From CAVVUF01 sp963751425 (GTDB lineage: Bacteria; Chloroflexota; Anaerolineae; Anaerolineales; UBA4823), in contig CAVVUF010000001.1 of the NCBI GenBank assembly GCA_963751425.1, positions 1,984,001-2,048,000 of the forward strand: a stretch of DNA of 64,000 nucleotides, in the 5' to 3' direction. The position numbers were made by a program, and so were the translations under genes. The first letter of the stretch is position 1. Every line of letters begins with the position of its first letter. Positions 46,082-55,637 of the stretch are shown here, piece after piece. The notes below the pieces were generated by a model. It did no database searches. It had not been told where the DNA came from and saw nothing but the letters and a program-made list of their open reading frames with translations.

Positions 46082-47075
46082 TTATTCAGAAGCATTCTTC
46101 CCGTAGACTGCCTCGCGCAATCCTTTGATATAGCCAATGGCAAACAAGCGCCCAACCGACGAATAGGCTGGATTATCGTTAGTGTCGCCTTCCATGGTTG
46201 GGACGTGGTCGGGGCGCAAGACACCCTCGTAGCCGACCTCTTGATAAGCCTGCAGGCAGGCCAGCATGTCTGTCTTGCCTTCGTCATGGAAAGTCTCCAC
46301 AAAATTCTCGGCTGTGCCGCGCACATCGCGGTAAATGGGCGAAGAAAATTTTATCCTGCCGTCCAAATTGGCGGATCACAGAGGGCAGATCATCGGTCAT
46401 TAAGGTGAAGTTCCCCTGGCAGAGGGCAATGCCGTTAACTGGGCTGGGCAGCAGATCAACTAACCGCTGGAAGTTCTCCACACTGCGCATAATGCGCCCC
46501 AGGCCGCGGATGGGCGAAAGCGGAGGGTCATCGGGGTGCATCGCCAGTTTCACATGCGCTTCTTCTGCCACTGGGACAACCCGTTCTAAGAAGTATTCCA
46601 AATTCTCCCATAACCGCTCCTCACTCACCTCGCCATATTCGGTCAAGGGAGCATTCTGCATCAAGGTATGGTCATAACCGGTTGCCAGCGCTCCGCCGCG
46701 CGCCGGAACCGTCGTGGAAGTGCGCAGCCAGTTGAAAACCGGCATCCATTCGTAGCACCACACCGGAACTCCCAGCAAGCCTAAATTCCGGATCAGATCG
46801 CAGACCGCCTCGATTTCCGCCTCTCTACCTTCCAACCCCAATTTGATCTTTTCCATCGGCGGCCGGCTTTCCAGGACCGCCAGCGTAAATCCCGCCTCTT
46901 CATAAGCGGTTTTCAGGCGTAAGAGTGAGGCGTAGCTCCACGGCAAATCCTCCTTGGCAACTTCCAGCCCTCGACTCTGATCCATGCCTCCTACCACATA
47001 GCGGATCCCGCACTGCTTGACCAGGTTCCACAAGGGCGTTGGATGAGGTGGGAGCACTTCAGCAATTTTGATCAT
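46082..47075 (-). CDS. uxuA: Mannonate dehydratase-like protein, UxuA type (one frameshift)
   Basis: About 330 residues from the ATG at 47075. NLVKQCGIRYVVGGMDQSRG and LAMHPDDPPLSPIRGLGRIM match the UxuA barrel; His and Asp there bind metal. The frame breaks at the GG at 46330-46331 (one extra base): correction joins GRQDKIFFAHLRDVRGTAEN to FVETFHDEGKTDML, the conserved end of UxuA. The tail PDHVPTMEGDTNDNPAYSSV also fits. UxuA turns D-mannonate into 2-keto-3-deoxygluconate. It is preceded by the RraA-like gene by 8 bases. The gene name rests on family motifs; close substrates are possible. Confidence 0.88.
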
Positions 47076-47082
47076 TGTACCT

Positions 47083-47847
47083 CTAGAGCACTCCGAACAC
47101 CCGGTATACTTCATCGATGGGCATGCCTGCCGCGAGCTGCTGGCGTTCCTCATTCTCTTTCTCGAAGGTTTGCTCCACGCGCAACAGGACTTCATCCACC
47201 AGGTCCTTCGGGATGAGCTGCACGCCGTCGTTATCCCCAAAGATAAAGTCCCCCGGTGCCACGCGCACATAGTGGGTAATATGCCCGGGGAGGTAGACGG
47301 GCACATCCACTTCCAGGATCGTCCAACCTCCAAAAGCATTTGGGCGCGTCCCGAAAGAGTAAATAGGGAAATCAGGCATTTTCAAGACATACTGAGTATC
47401 GCGCACATTGCCCGCCACCAGCATCCCCCGGCAGCCGTGTGCAAATGCCAGCTGGCAGCTCATCTCACCGAAATAAGCCGGCTGCATATCTCCTCCGCAG
47501 TCAAACACCAGCACGCTCCCCGGCGCTGAAGTGGCTACCGAGCGCATCATCCGCTTTTGGGGGTGGCCCCCCTCTGCCTCCCAGCGTGCTTCGACGCGCC
47601 TCTTCTCAGCCGGAAAGTCGTTCAAGTCGACCTGCGAATGCATCTTCACCGGCAGGGCGCGCCCGACCAATTGCATGCCCTGGCGCAGCGCTTTGAACTG
47701 GGTCGAAAAGATCGTGTCTCTCACCCCCACCGAATTAAGCGCATCCGAAACCGCACCTCCGTATCCCGCCCTGCGGAAGCGCTCGATCCGTTCGGCGTCC
47801 GTGATAGCTAGCTTTCGGATTTCCTTCAGTTCCTCTAATTCTGACAT
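47083..47847 (-). CDS. RraA-like protein (HMG/oxo-acid aldolase or decarboxylase family)
   Basis: 254 residues. GYGGAVSDALNSVGVRDTIF, PGSVLVFDCGGDMQPAYFGE, FAHGCRGMLVAGNVRDTQYV and VAPGDFIFGDNDGVQLIPKD fit the RraA/dimethylmenaquinone-methyltransferase-like family. Most members in sugar-acid loci are 4-hydroxy-2-oxoacid aldolases or oxaloacetate decarboxylases. A retro-aldol step on a keto-deoxy acid would suit this operon, but this is inference. It starts 2 bases after the lactonase stop in the same orientation, so the two are read together. Confidence 0.85.
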   Translation of the reverse strand: MSELEELKEIRKLAITDAERIERFRRAGYGGAVSDALNSVGVRDTIFSTQFKALRQGMQLVGRALPVKMHSQVDLNDFPAEKRRVEARWEAEGGHPQKRMMRSVATSAPGSVLVFDCGGDMQPAYFGEMSCQLAFAHGCRGMLVAGNVRDTQYVLKMPDFPIYSFGTRPNAFGGWTILEVDVPVYLPGHITHYVRVAPGDFIFGDNDGVQLIPKDLVDEVLLRVEQTFEKENEERQQLAAGMPIDEVYRVFGVL

Positions 47848-47848
47848 C

Positions 47849-49002
47849 TTATGCCTCCTGAAAAAATTTTATGCACACCGGTGCAGGCACCTGAGTCACC
47901 TGCCCGGTAAAAGATAACTTTCCTGTTCTGGGCATCGATCCAGAAGGACCGGATCGTCCCTGAATTTTGGTTCGCAGCCAGGAGAAAAGTGCCGGTCGGA
48001 TCGATAGCAAAGTTGCGCGGATAATTCCCACCCGTCGGCTCATGACCGATATAAGTCAGGCGCCCGCTGTCCTCATCCACCGCATACATCACGATGCTGT
48101 CATGCCCCCGGTTGGAAGCATACACGAACTTCCCGGACGGAGCCACGTGCACATCGGCTGGCAGGTTCGCACGGCGGTAGCCTTGCTGGAAGCGTCGGCA
48201 CCACCTGGACCTCCTGCAGTTTTCCAGCATCAGGATCGTAAGCATAAACGACCAGTGTAGAAATTAGCTCGTTGACCAGGTAGACAAACCGCCCGTTCGG
48301 ATGGAACACCAGGTGCCGGGGACCTGACCCGCTTTTTACCCGAACATCCAGGTTTGGACAGGGAATGAGCTTTCCCATCTCCAGGTCCAGCCGGTACACC
48401 GCCACCCGGTCCGTCCCCAGGTCAGCGACAAACACGAACCGGTTGTCAGGGCTCAGGACAACCGCATGCGCATGCGGTCCTTCTTGCCGGCTCGGATCTT
48501 TTCCCGAGCCCACATGCTGGATTGTCTCCACGGCGGGCTGCAGGCTTCCATCCGGAGCAATCGGGAGAAGGCTGATATTCCCGCTGCCGTAGTTCGCCAC
48601 CAGCGCAGTATCTCCCACTTTTGTCAACAGACAGATAGCAGGGATCCACCCCTTTTGAAAGCTGCTGGTTTAGAAATTTCAACACTCCCAGTTTGTGGGT
48701 CAACCGCAAATGCGCTCACCCCGCCCCCAGGCTGTCCGTTGATCTGCCCGGCCTCGTTCACCGAATATAGAAAACGTCCGCTCGGGTGAAATGCCAGGAA
48801 AGATGGATTGAAAACGTCTCTTAACAACCTGTTCAAGACTCAAGGAACCTACTGCAGGATCCAGGCTGTAGATATAGATCCCTTCCGCTTTTTCCCCTGT
48901 TGGGCCAACAAACTGTGTGTATGTCCCGATATAAACCAGGTTTGAAAAATCCATCCGATGTACATCGGCAAAACCTGGCTTCTTATTTTTATTCTTTCTC
49001 AT
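47849..49002 (-). pseudogene. Beta-propeller lactonase (6-phosphogluconolactonase-like), broken by at least four frameshifts
   Basis: Fragments of one seven-bladed propeller lie in three frames: SNLVYIGTYTQFVGPTGEKA, then FNPSFLAFHPSGRFLYSVNE, GVDPCYLSVDKSGRY, VGDTALVANYGSGNISLLPI, NLPADVHVAPSGKFVYASNR, and VTQVPAPVCIKFFQEA at the end. The order and spacing match an intact lactonase of about 380 residues. The true stop at 47849 lies 2 bases before the RraA-like start. I count five frame changes. It may be a pseudogene, but similar indels across the window make consensus error as likely. The enzyme would open a sugar lactone to the aldonate used by the dehydratases downstream. Confidence 0.75.
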
Positions 49003-49151
49003 TTCACTTCTTCATCCGCAGACAAAATATGCAATAGAGCATTTCAGGAAAGCAAACCCTACCCGCTACGAATATTCTCCAAGACTGATATACTAATCAT
49101 CATCTAACAAACATTGCTCGGATAGAAATAAGTATATGCGGAGGTCTGGAA

Positions 49152-50309
49152 ATGTCAAACTCAGCCCTAGTCGTCACCCATCATTCGATCAAACCTGCCA
49201 GTGCGTGCCGCTATGATGCTGCTGCCCTGGGAGAAGTGATGCTGCGGCTGGATCCTTATGATGTACCCACCGCCAGCGCCAGAGAAATGCGCCTCTTCCA
49301 GGGGGGTGGAGAGACCAACGTAGCCTGCGGTTTGGCTTACACCTTTGGCCTGCGGGCCGCTGTGTTAACTGCCCTGGTGGACGATTATATTGGCAGGAAC
49401 ATCCAGAACCAATTGCGCTCGGCGGGCGTGGATACCAGCAAGATCATCTGGTTCAACACCAAGAATGATGGCTCTCACTTCTCTACAGATCAGAAAGGCA
49501 CCTTGATGAATGGGATCAACTTCACCTTTACCGGGCGAGGGGTGATCCCATCCGACACGCTATATTATCGCGCTCATTCCGCAGTCCGCCAGCTAACGGC
49601 GGGCGATATTGACTGGGATCAATTGTTTGGCCAAGAAGGGGTGCGCGTTTTTACGACCGGTGGGATCTACACCTTGATCTCACCCACCTCCTCTGGCCTG
49701 GCCCTCGAAGGGATGCAGAAAGCAGCAGAGCATGGGGTCTTTGTGGCTGCCGATCTGAACTACCGCTCTAAAGTAGAACCGAACAAAAAACACGCCCGCG
49801 AAATCAACCAACAGATCGTCCCCTATATTGGCTTTCTGGTTGGCAACGACAGCGACCTGGCAGATGCCCTGGGATATGCCACTCGCCCATCTACTAAGGA
49901 AGATTCATTTGAAGCCTGGCTGGAGGGCTATCAGGAGACGGTGCGCAAAGTAGCCGCAGATTACCCAAACCTCAGCCTGATCGGGACGCAGTGGCGTGCC
50001 GCCACCAATGCCGACCTGATCAATTGGGGTGCGGTTTTGTATGAAACAGCTTCTGATACATTTTACACAGCCCCTGTCCGCCATAACATCCCCATCGCTG
50101 ACCGGACAGGGGGCGGAGACTCCTTTGCCTCGGGCGTATTGGCAGCGCTCCTGAAAGGGAAAAGCCTGGAAGAAGCCGTGCAGTGGGGTGCCGCCCACGG
50201 CATCCTGGTGCAAGAAACCCCCGGAGATATCACCATGGTGGACGAAAAAACTGTCCTGGCTGAAGTCACGCGCCTCGCCGTTGGCGGCGGGGTAAAAGCG
50301 CAGCGTTGA
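49152..50309 (+). CDS. PfkB family sugar kinase, probably 2-keto-3-deoxy-sugar kinase
   Basis: 385 residues. RYDAAALGEVMLRLDPYD and FQGGGETNVACGLAYTFGLR form the PfkB N-terminal signature. IADRTGGGDSFASGVLAALL is the second signature, with the catalytic base Asp in GGGDS. A kinase for 2-keto-3-deoxygluconate or a related acid fits the neighbours, since the dehydratases across the divergent promoter make such acids. Its start lies 150 bases from the lactonase start on the opposite strand, so one control region may serve both units. It is intact. The next gene is a second PfkB kinase, 15 bases on. Confidence 0.88.
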   Translation: MSNSALVVTHHSIKPASACRYDAAALGEVMLRLDPYDVPTASAREMRLFQGGGETNVACGLAYTFGLRAAVLTALVDDYIGRNIQNQLRSAGVDTSKIIWFNTKNDGSHFSTDQKGTLMNGINFTFTGRGVIPSDTLYYRAHSAVRQLTAGDIDWDQLFGQEGVRVFTTGGIYTLISPTSSGLALEGMQKAAEHGVFVAADLNYRSKVEPNKKHAREINQQIVPYIGFLVGNDSDLADALGYATRPSTKEDSFEAWLEGYQETVRKVAADYPNLSLIGTQWRAATNADLINWGAVLYETASDTFYTAPVRHNIPIADRTGGGDSFASGVLAALLKGKSLEEAVQWGAAHGILVQETPGDITMVDEKTVLAEVTRLAVGGGVKAQR

Positions 50310-50324
50310 TTCACAGGGGCTGTT

Positions 50325-51276
50325 GTGATCGACACACCTGTCGCTGATGTTGTCACCCTGGGAGAGTGCATGGCGCTGGCGTTTCCGCCGGAGCCAGTCG
50401 GGCTTGCCGAAAGCAAGCGGCTCAAGCTGGATATTGCCGGTGCCGAATCGAACCTATGCATCGGCTTGAGCCGCTTAGGAGTTAGGGCGCGCTTCATCAG
50501 CCGGGTGGGCGATGATCCCTTCGGTCTCCGCATCCGCCAGGTATTAGATCAGGAGGGGGTAGATACCAGTGCTCTGATTGACCGATCCTGAAGCTCCAAC
50601 CGGGGTATTCTTTCGCGAGCACCTGCCCGATGGGCAGCGGCGCGTCTATTATTACCGCAAGGGTTCGGCGGCCTCTCGCTTATCTCCAGACGACCTGCAT
50701 CCAGGGTTATTTCAAGGAGCCCGCCTCGTGCACCTGACCGGCATCACGCCCGCGCTTAGCCCTGCTTGTGCAGCCGCCTGCCAGAGAGCGATTGAGCTGG
50801 CTCGCCAGGCTGGGGCCTGGATTTCCTTTGACCCCAATTTCCGTCCCCGCCTCTGGAATGCCACCGAAGCCCAAGCCGTTCTATTACCACTGATGTCGCA
50901 AGTGGATATCCTGCTCATGGGGCATGAAGATGCCCAGGCACTTTTTGACATCGATAATGAGGATCAGATCCTGGAGCGTGGGCTCAACCTGGGGGCTTCG
51001 ATCGTCGTACTCAAGCTTGGTGAGCAGGGTGCTTGTGGGCTGGCAAACTCAAGTGTAAAACCTGTGGGGCAAATCATGAAAATCCCCGCGCATCCTGTCA
51101 AACAGGTTATCGACCCGGTTGGCGCAGGAGATGGCTTCGATGCCGGCTTTATCGCAGGCTGGCTGCAAGGGTGGGACCTGGAGAAGTGCCTGCAGCTCGG
51201 AGCTCGCCTGGGCGCTGCCGCCGTCGGCGTCATGGGCGATTATGCAGGCTTTCCTCGCTATTTAGCAACAAAATAA
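50325..51276 (+). CDS. PfkB family kinase, KdgK-like (one frameshift)
   Basis: About 316 residues from the GTG at 50325. VVTLGECMALAFPPEPVGLA and IAGAESNLCIGLSRLGVRAR start the fold. One extra T at 50577-50578 breaks it; correction gives VDTSALMTDPEAPTGVFFRE. The rest shows WISFDPNFRPRLWNATEAQA and DPVGAGDGFDAGFIAGWLQG, the ATP-site and catalytic-Asp signature. It resembles 2-dehydro-3-deoxygluconokinase. It is a second kinase beside the one at 49152, and the two share less similarity than recent duplicates would. A strong terminator begins at its stop codon. Confidence 0.88.
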
Positions 51277-51314
51277 AAGAGAAAAGCCTGGAATATTCCA
51301 GGCCTTTCTCTTTT
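51275..51314. terminator. Strong bidirectional terminator
   Basis: Stem of 10 bp (51275-51284 with 51305-51314), one mismatch, then 8 bp (51286-51293 with 51296-51303) closing a 2-base TA loop. An A-run and a T-run flank it, so it can end transcripts from both sides. It closes the kinase operon and may also stop read-through from the minus-strand gene ending at 51397. Confidence 0.9.
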
Positions 51315-51396
51315 ACGTAGGAACGGGTTGCGATTTGATCTAACCAGCCGCAAGCGGTGCTCTTCACCGCCCGGGGCCAATTGAGGCTGAGGAGAT

Positions 51397-51948
51397 TTAT
51401 TTCAAGTTTTGGCCGCAATAAGGGCAGTGACTCCAATCCTCCTGCACCTCATGACCGCAGTTGGAGCAGGTGACAGTCACCTGATCAGGAGTTTCATCCA
51501 CTGTACTCACTTCTGCGGCTGGAGCTTCCGGGGCCGCCGCAACAGCCGGGGCTGCCGCGACAATCTCATCGCCTGTGGCTTGCTTCTTCCCATTTTTCCT
51601 GCCCCGGATCAGAGAAATAACTCCGAGCACTGCAAAGAAAACCAGCCCTGCCCAGCACAGCGTGCCAAAGATCATCCCTAGCGGGAAGAACCCGCCAAAC
51701 CGTTGAAGAGGAAACCCACCTCTACGGCCTAGGGGCATATCCCAACCGGGATGCATCGGCATTTCATACCGCGGGGTATCTTTCCAAGGTTGCACACGCC
51801 CGCCGTCATAGGGTGCAAAAGAACGTGCGCCCATCATCCCATATGCGCCGCCCCAGTGGCTGACCACCAGGAAGCCAACCCCAACGACAACAGCTACCAC
51901 AACCAGAACAGCTAATATTCCAAGAATCCATTTCAGAACCTTACTCAT
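51397..51948 (-). CDS. Membrane protein with C-terminal zinc ribbon
   Basis: 183 residues. Two membrane helices lie at about 7-29 and 88-113. Between them is an outer loop rich in Gly, Arg and Pro. An Ala/Glu/Pro linker leads to a C-terminal zinc ribbon with paired Cys motifs (CSNCGHEV and HCPYCGQNL). Such proteins are poorly known. Its promoter region carries three tandem 11-bp repeats (51993-52025) like those before the secreted protein and the export operon, so the local two-component system may control it. No enzyme motif is seen. Confidence 0.8.
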   Translation of the reverse strand: MSKVLKWILGILAVLVVVAVVVGVGFLVVSHWGGAYGMMGARSFAPYDGGRVQPWKDTPRYEMPMHPGWDMPLGRRGGFPLQRFGGFFPLGMIFGTLCWAGLVFFAVLGVISLIRGRKNGKKQATGDEIVAAAPAVAAAPEAPAAEVSTVDETPDQVTVTCSNCGHEVQEDWSHCPYCGQNLK

Positions 51949-51992
51949 GTTACCTCCATTACCGTTAATCGAATTAAAAGCATCATATCACC

Positions 51993-52025
51993 AAGTTATT
52001 AAGATTTTATAAAGAATTTATGAAG
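51993..52025 (-). promoter_or_regulatory. Three tandem 11-bp repeats, OmpR/PhoB-type operator candidate
   Basis: Read on the minus strand from 52025: CTTCATAAATT, CTTTATAAAAT, CTTAATAACTT, three units in perfect 11-base register. They lie 45-77 bases upstream of the zinc-ribbon gene start at 51948. Direct repeats of one helical turn are the usual site form for OmpR-family regulators, one of which is encoded at 53142. Confidence 0.55.
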
Positions 52026-52118
52026 ATCTAATGTTAATGAAGTGAGTGGTTTCAGCATCGTTCTATTCCGAAAAGTGAATAAATCCTTCGGATCCAAATC
52101 TCAATATTTTTCCTATCA

Positions 52119-52137
52119 CTTCTTAATAGTTTCTAAA
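52119..52137 (+). promoter_or_regulatory. Pho-box-like direct repeat before the secreted repeat protein
   Basis: CTTCTTAATAGTTTCTAAA contains two half-sites in 11-base register (CTTCTTAA, TTTCTAAA), 79 bases before the ATG at 52216. Reading toward its gene, it matches 17 of 19 bases of the element at 60277-60295 in the same orientation to that gene. Both are followed by AT-rich -10-like sequence at a similar distance. Confidence 0.55.
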
Positions 52138-52215
52138 CAAGCCCTTGTTATCCTTGGGAAAGATCATGAGCAAAACAGATGCTTCCAGATCAATTACACC
52201 ATATAGGAGATATAA

Positions 52216-53004
52216 ATGAAACCTCAAAAAATGATAACAATCCTCTCAGTAAGTGCCCTTGTGATTGCGGCTGCCTTTGGCGCAGTTGCTTACCATTCGG
52301 CCAGGGCTGCCTCCTCAACGGCCTCCCAGGCAGCAGTCTCCGCTACCACCTCAGGGATTTTACCCGAACGCGGTCGTGGACCTGGCGGTGAATACAGCAA
52401 TGAAGAGCTTGCCGCCGCTTTGGGGATCACCGTGGATGAGCTCACTGCCGCTCAGCAAACAGCCCAAGAAGCTGTGCTCGCTCAATCAGTTGAGAAAGGC
52501 CTGATTACCCAAGCTCAGGCTGACCAGCTCAAGGCAGATGGTTCTTTCCATATGAGGGGCTTGCTGAACCCAGCAGACCTCGCCTCCAACGGCATCAATT
52601 ATGAAACTGAGCTGGCCAAGGCTTTAGGAATTACAGTCGAAAAGCTCCAGGCCGCTTATACCCAGGCCTTCAATGCGCACATCGACCAGGCTGTTTCTGA
52701 TGGAACGCTGACGCAGGAACAAGCTGATTTGATGAAGGGACAAAATGCTCTTTACGCAGATCAGAATTTCCAGGCTTCGATGAAATCTGCCTACGAAACG
52801 GCTGTTGCACAGGCTGTCAAAGATGGCGTGATCACCCAGGCACAAGCCGACCTGATCTTGAAAAACTCTTCAATAGCAGGTTTTGGCTTCAAAAGCTCGT
52901 TGGGCAAGCCCGACATGGGTGGCTTTGAAGGCAGACATGGTGGTCGTCAAGGCGGTTTGGATAACGATCAGTCTGTCCAACCTACCGCACCCACGACACC
53001 ATAA
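52216..53004 (+). CDS. Secreted protein with helical repeats, function unknown
   Basis: 262 residues with a signal peptide (residues about 1-31, ending ARA). At least two and a half copies of a 40- to 50-residue helical repeat follow: ELAAALGITVDELTAAQQ then GLITQAQADQL, ELAKALGITVEKLQAAYTQ then GTLTQEQADLM, and a partial AVAQAVKDGVITQAQADLI. The tail is rich in Gly, Arg and His. The repeat looks like helix-turn-helix pairs seen in small secreted bacterial proteins. The start follows AGGAGATATAA. It lies between two copies of the Pho-box-like repeat and the two-component system, so envelope stress response is a reasonable guess only. Confidence 0.8.
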   Translation: MKPQKMITILSVSALVIAAAFGAVAYHSARAASSTASQAAVSATTSGILPERGRGPGGEYSNEELAAALGITVDELTAAQQTAQEAVLAQSVEKGLITQAQADQLKADGSFHMRGLLNPADLASNGINYETELAKALGITVEKLQAAYTQAFNAHIDQAVSDGTLTQEQADLMKGQNALYADQNFQASMKSAYETAVAQAVKDGVITQAQADLILKNSSIAGFGFKSSLGKPDMGGFEGRHGGRQGGLDNDQSVQPTAPTTP

Positions 53005-53071
53005 TGACCCAGCCGCGTTGATCTTTACCGCATGAAATACATGCGCTTTCTCCTCTCAAAAAGTTTGGGTC

Positions 53072-53096
53072 TATCCGGAGGCTTCCCCTCCGGATA
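53072..53096 (+). terminator. Hairpin after the secreted protein gene
   Basis: A perfect 10-bp stem (53072-53081 with 53087-53096) and a 5-base loop lie 68 bases after the stop. A T-run is lacking, so it may be a weak terminator or an mRNA end-stabilising hairpin, allowing some read-through into the response-regulator gene. Confidence 0.55.
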
Positions 53097-53141
53097 TGAC
53101 CTTAAATTAATAATCGTGATACACTTTTAAGAGAAATCCCT

Positions 53142-53838
53142 ATGCCCAAGAAAATTATGGTTGTTGATGATAAGCCTGAGCTGCGTACCCTCTTGAAGTC
53201 TTATTTGACTCAGGAGGGGTTCGATGTGGCAGTTGCCTCCGATGGCAGAGAGGCCCTCTTCGTCGCCCGGCGCGAGAAGCCAGACCTGATCATCCTCGAC
53301 TTGATGATGCCTGAGATGAGCGGGTATGATTTTCTGCGCACCTACAGCCGCGAAGCCGATACTCCCGTCATCATCCTGACCGCCCGGGTGGAAGAAAACG
53401 ACAAGGTTTTAGGGTTGGAGCTGGGTGCGGATGATTATGTGACCAAACCCTTCAGCCCGCGTGAATTGACGGCCCGCGTGCGCGCAGTCTTGCGCCGCCT
53501 GGAGAAGCAGCAGACCAGCGACCTAGAAATCCTGCGTGAAGGAGATATTTTCGTCGACCAATCTGCCGCGCATCACCACCGTCAGCGGGCAGCCGATCGA
53601 CCTGACTCCCTCGGAATTCGATTTGCTGGTCACTATGATGTCTACCCCTGGCAGGGTCTTTTCACGCCTTGAGCTCCTGGACCGTCTGCAGGGTACAGCC
53701 TATGAAGGATATGAGCGCACCATCGATGTGCATATCCGCAACCTGCGCATCAAGATCGAAACAGACCCCTCCAGCCCGCGATATATTGAGACCATCTACG
53801 GAGCGGGTTATCGTTTTGCTGTTCAGCACGATAAATGA
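53142..53838 (+). CDS. OmpR/PhoB family response regulator (one frameshift)
   Basis: About 231 residues. The receiver has MVVDDKPELRTLL and LIILDLMMPEMSGYDFLRTY (phospho-Asp), then VIILTARVEENDK and GADDYVTKPFSPRELTARVR. One extra C at 53558-53559 breaks the frame; correction gives GDIFVDNLPRITTVSGQPID, joined to the winged helix LTPSEFDLLVTMMSTPGRVF, YERTIDVHIRNLRIKIETDP and YIETIYGAGYRFAV. It works with the histidine kinase 12 bases downstream. Sites of the PhoB-like direct-repeat type lie before the genes at 51948, 52216 and 60172. Confidence 0.9.
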
Positions 53839-53850
53839 TGAGGCTGAATT

Positions 53851-55239
53851 ATGCGCTCAGGAAATATTTTCACTTCAATTATCTTTAAACTGACCCTCGC
53901 CTTTTTACTGGTCGGGTTGACCGGTTCCGTGATGGTGGCTATTTTTACCTGGCAGCGTACCCAGACCGCTTTTGACCAATTCATTTTCAACCGAGAGCAG
54001 CAGGCACTTGTCAGCAACTTACTCGCTTATTACCAGACCTACGGAACTTGGACCGGGATTTCTGAGAACCTGAGAATTACACAGCTCGTACAATCCCCAG
54101 GTGGCGATCCTGGCAGAGATTTCAATTACGATTTGATGCGGTTCGTGTTAGCCGGCGCAGACCGCCGGGTGGTATACAGTATTATGCCGGAGCAAATTGG
54201 TCAGCAAGTCTCAAGCGCAGACCTGAAAGGCGCCATCACCCTCGTTGAAAATGGAAGCACCATTGGATGGTTGATCTTGGCTCCAGTGCCTCGTGAACGC
54301 ATTCCGAATTCGCCTGAAGAGCGGTTTTTACGCACGGTCAACAGCGCCGCTTTTCTCAGCGCCCTGGTCGCTACCGCATTAGCCTTGATCCTGGGGGGGT
54401 TGCTGGCTTTCACGCTAACGCGTTCTTTACGTGAGCTGACCGAAGCCACTATCGAAATCTCGAAAGGGAAGCTTGGCTTGCAGGTCAAGGTTCGCTCCAG
54501 AGATGAGCTTGGGAGGCTGGCAGCCTCTTTCAACAAGATGAGCCTGGACCTGGAACGCGCCACCCGGTCTCGCCGCCAGATGACCGCCGATATCGCTCAC
54601 GATCTGCGCTCTCCGCTCAGTGTCATCGCTGGTTATACCGAAGCGCTCAGTGATGGCAAGCTGCCCAGCTCTCCTGAAATCTACAACATCCTGCATCAAG
54701 AGACCAAACATCTCAACCGTTTGGTAGAAGACCTGCGTACGCTTTCTCTGGCCGATGCCGGTGAGCTATCCTTAATTTTTTTACCCACCCAGCCGCAGAC
54801 GATCCTGGAACACGTGGCTGCCCGGCATGCCGTCGCGGCCCAGCAGAACGGTGTCTCTCTCCGCGTACAAGCAGCACACGAGCTGCCCTCTGTCATGATG
54901 GATGCCGAGCGCATCGCCCAGGTTTTCGATAACCTGGTTTTGAATGCTTTTCGATATACGTCCTCAGGAGGCGAGATTGTTCTATCTGCTTCCCTGGCAG
55001 AGGATCAGGTGGAAATGTCCGTTTGTGACAATGGAAGCGGCATCTCACCCGAAGATCTGCCGCATGTCTTCGACCGTTTCTACCGCGGCGACAAGTCTCG
55101 CCAATCCAATGACGAATCAGGGTTGGGCCTGGCAATCGCGAAATCCCTGGTTGAAGCTCACAGTGGCTCGATCACGGTCCAAAGTACTCCCTGGAAAGGC
55201 ACAACTTTCACAATTCATCTTCCGGCTCAAGCCAGCTAG
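53851..55239 (+). CDS. Sensor histidine kinase
   Basis: 462 residues. A first membrane helix lies near 10-32, then an extracytoplasmic sensor of about 130 residues, a second helix near 166-188, and a HAMP domain (LRELTEATIEISKGKLGLQV). The dimerisation domain has DIAHDLRSPLSVIAGYTEAL with the phospho-accepting His. The ATP domain shows VFDNLVLNAFRYTSSGGEIV (N box), VCDNGSGISPEDLPHVFDRF (G1/F) and GLGLAIAKSLVEAHSG (G2). It pairs with the response regulator just upstream. The signal sensed is unknown. The stop overlaps the GTG of the next gene by one base. Confidence 0.93.
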   Translation: MRSGNIFTSIIFKLTLAFLLVGLTGSVMVAIFTWQRTQTAFDQFIFNREQQALVSNLLAYYQTYGTWTGISENLRITQLVQSPGGDPGRDFNYDLMRFVLAGADRRVVYSIMPEQIGQQVSSADLKGAITLVENGSTIGWLILAPVPRERIPNSPEERFLRTVNSAAFLSALVATALALILGGLLAFTLTRSLRELTEATIEISKGKLGLQVKVRSRDELGRLAASFNKMSLDLERATRSRRQMTADIAHDLRSPLSVIAGYTEALSDGKLPSSPEIYNILHQETKHLNRLVEDLRTLSLADAGELSLIFLPTQPQTILEHVAARHAVAAQQNGVSLRVQAAHELPSVMMDAERIAQVFDNLVLNAFRYTSSGGEIVLSASLAEDQVEMSVCDNGSGISPEDLPHVFDRFYRGDKSRQSNDESGLGLAIAKSLVEAHSGSITVQSTPWKGTTFTIHLPAQAS

Positions 55240-55637
55240 TGAAAAACTCTTTGGATCTTCTTCCGGCGCATCTAATCGAAGAAATTACCAAAATTGTCTT
55301 CGAAGAAGCGGACGAGAAATTCCAACAACCTTGTGATGTTATCTTTGTGTTCGGCAAAATACTTGTAGTATGCAAAAATTACGGCGCTGGACGACAGTGC
55401 AGAACCCTGAGAAAGCAAATCGGCACAAATATCAAGGTGGTGCCCTATCCCTTTGAAACCAATGCTGGGAGTAATGGACCCATCATTACCCGCCACAACT
55501 GGACAAATGACCCAATTTGCCAGGAATTAGTTTTTCGAGAAATGTTGAAGATATATAAATACGGACGATTAGGTCATTTAGAGGCAGTAGATCAACTATC
55601 GGAACCTCTAGAAGAGATACTCAAATCATCCGTCTAA
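55239..55637 (+). CDS. Hypothetical protein, function unknown
   Basis: 132 residues from a GTG overlapping the kinase stop. No family is recognised. It has DVIFVFGKILVVCKNYGAGR near residue 30 and a helical C-terminus ending LGHLEAVDQLSEPLEEILKS. It is soluble, with two Cys about 11 residues apart. Base composition is AT-richer than the kinase, which may signal a separate origin. Its 3' end overlaps the opposite-strand receiver gene by 17 bases. Translational coupling to the kinase favours a real gene. Confidence 0.6.
   Translation: MKNSLDLLPAHLIEEITKIVFEEADEKFQQPCDVIFVFGKILVVCKNYGAGRQCRTLRKQIGTNIKVVPYPFETNAGSNGPIITRHNWTNDPICQELVFREMLKIYKYGRLGHLEAVDQLSEPLEEILKSSV

Noticed and set aside
49003..49151. 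Promoter hexamers in the divergent lactonase/kinase gap
   Set aside because: Several AT-rich hexamers fit loosely, none with a good -35/-10 pair, so no promoter is reported.
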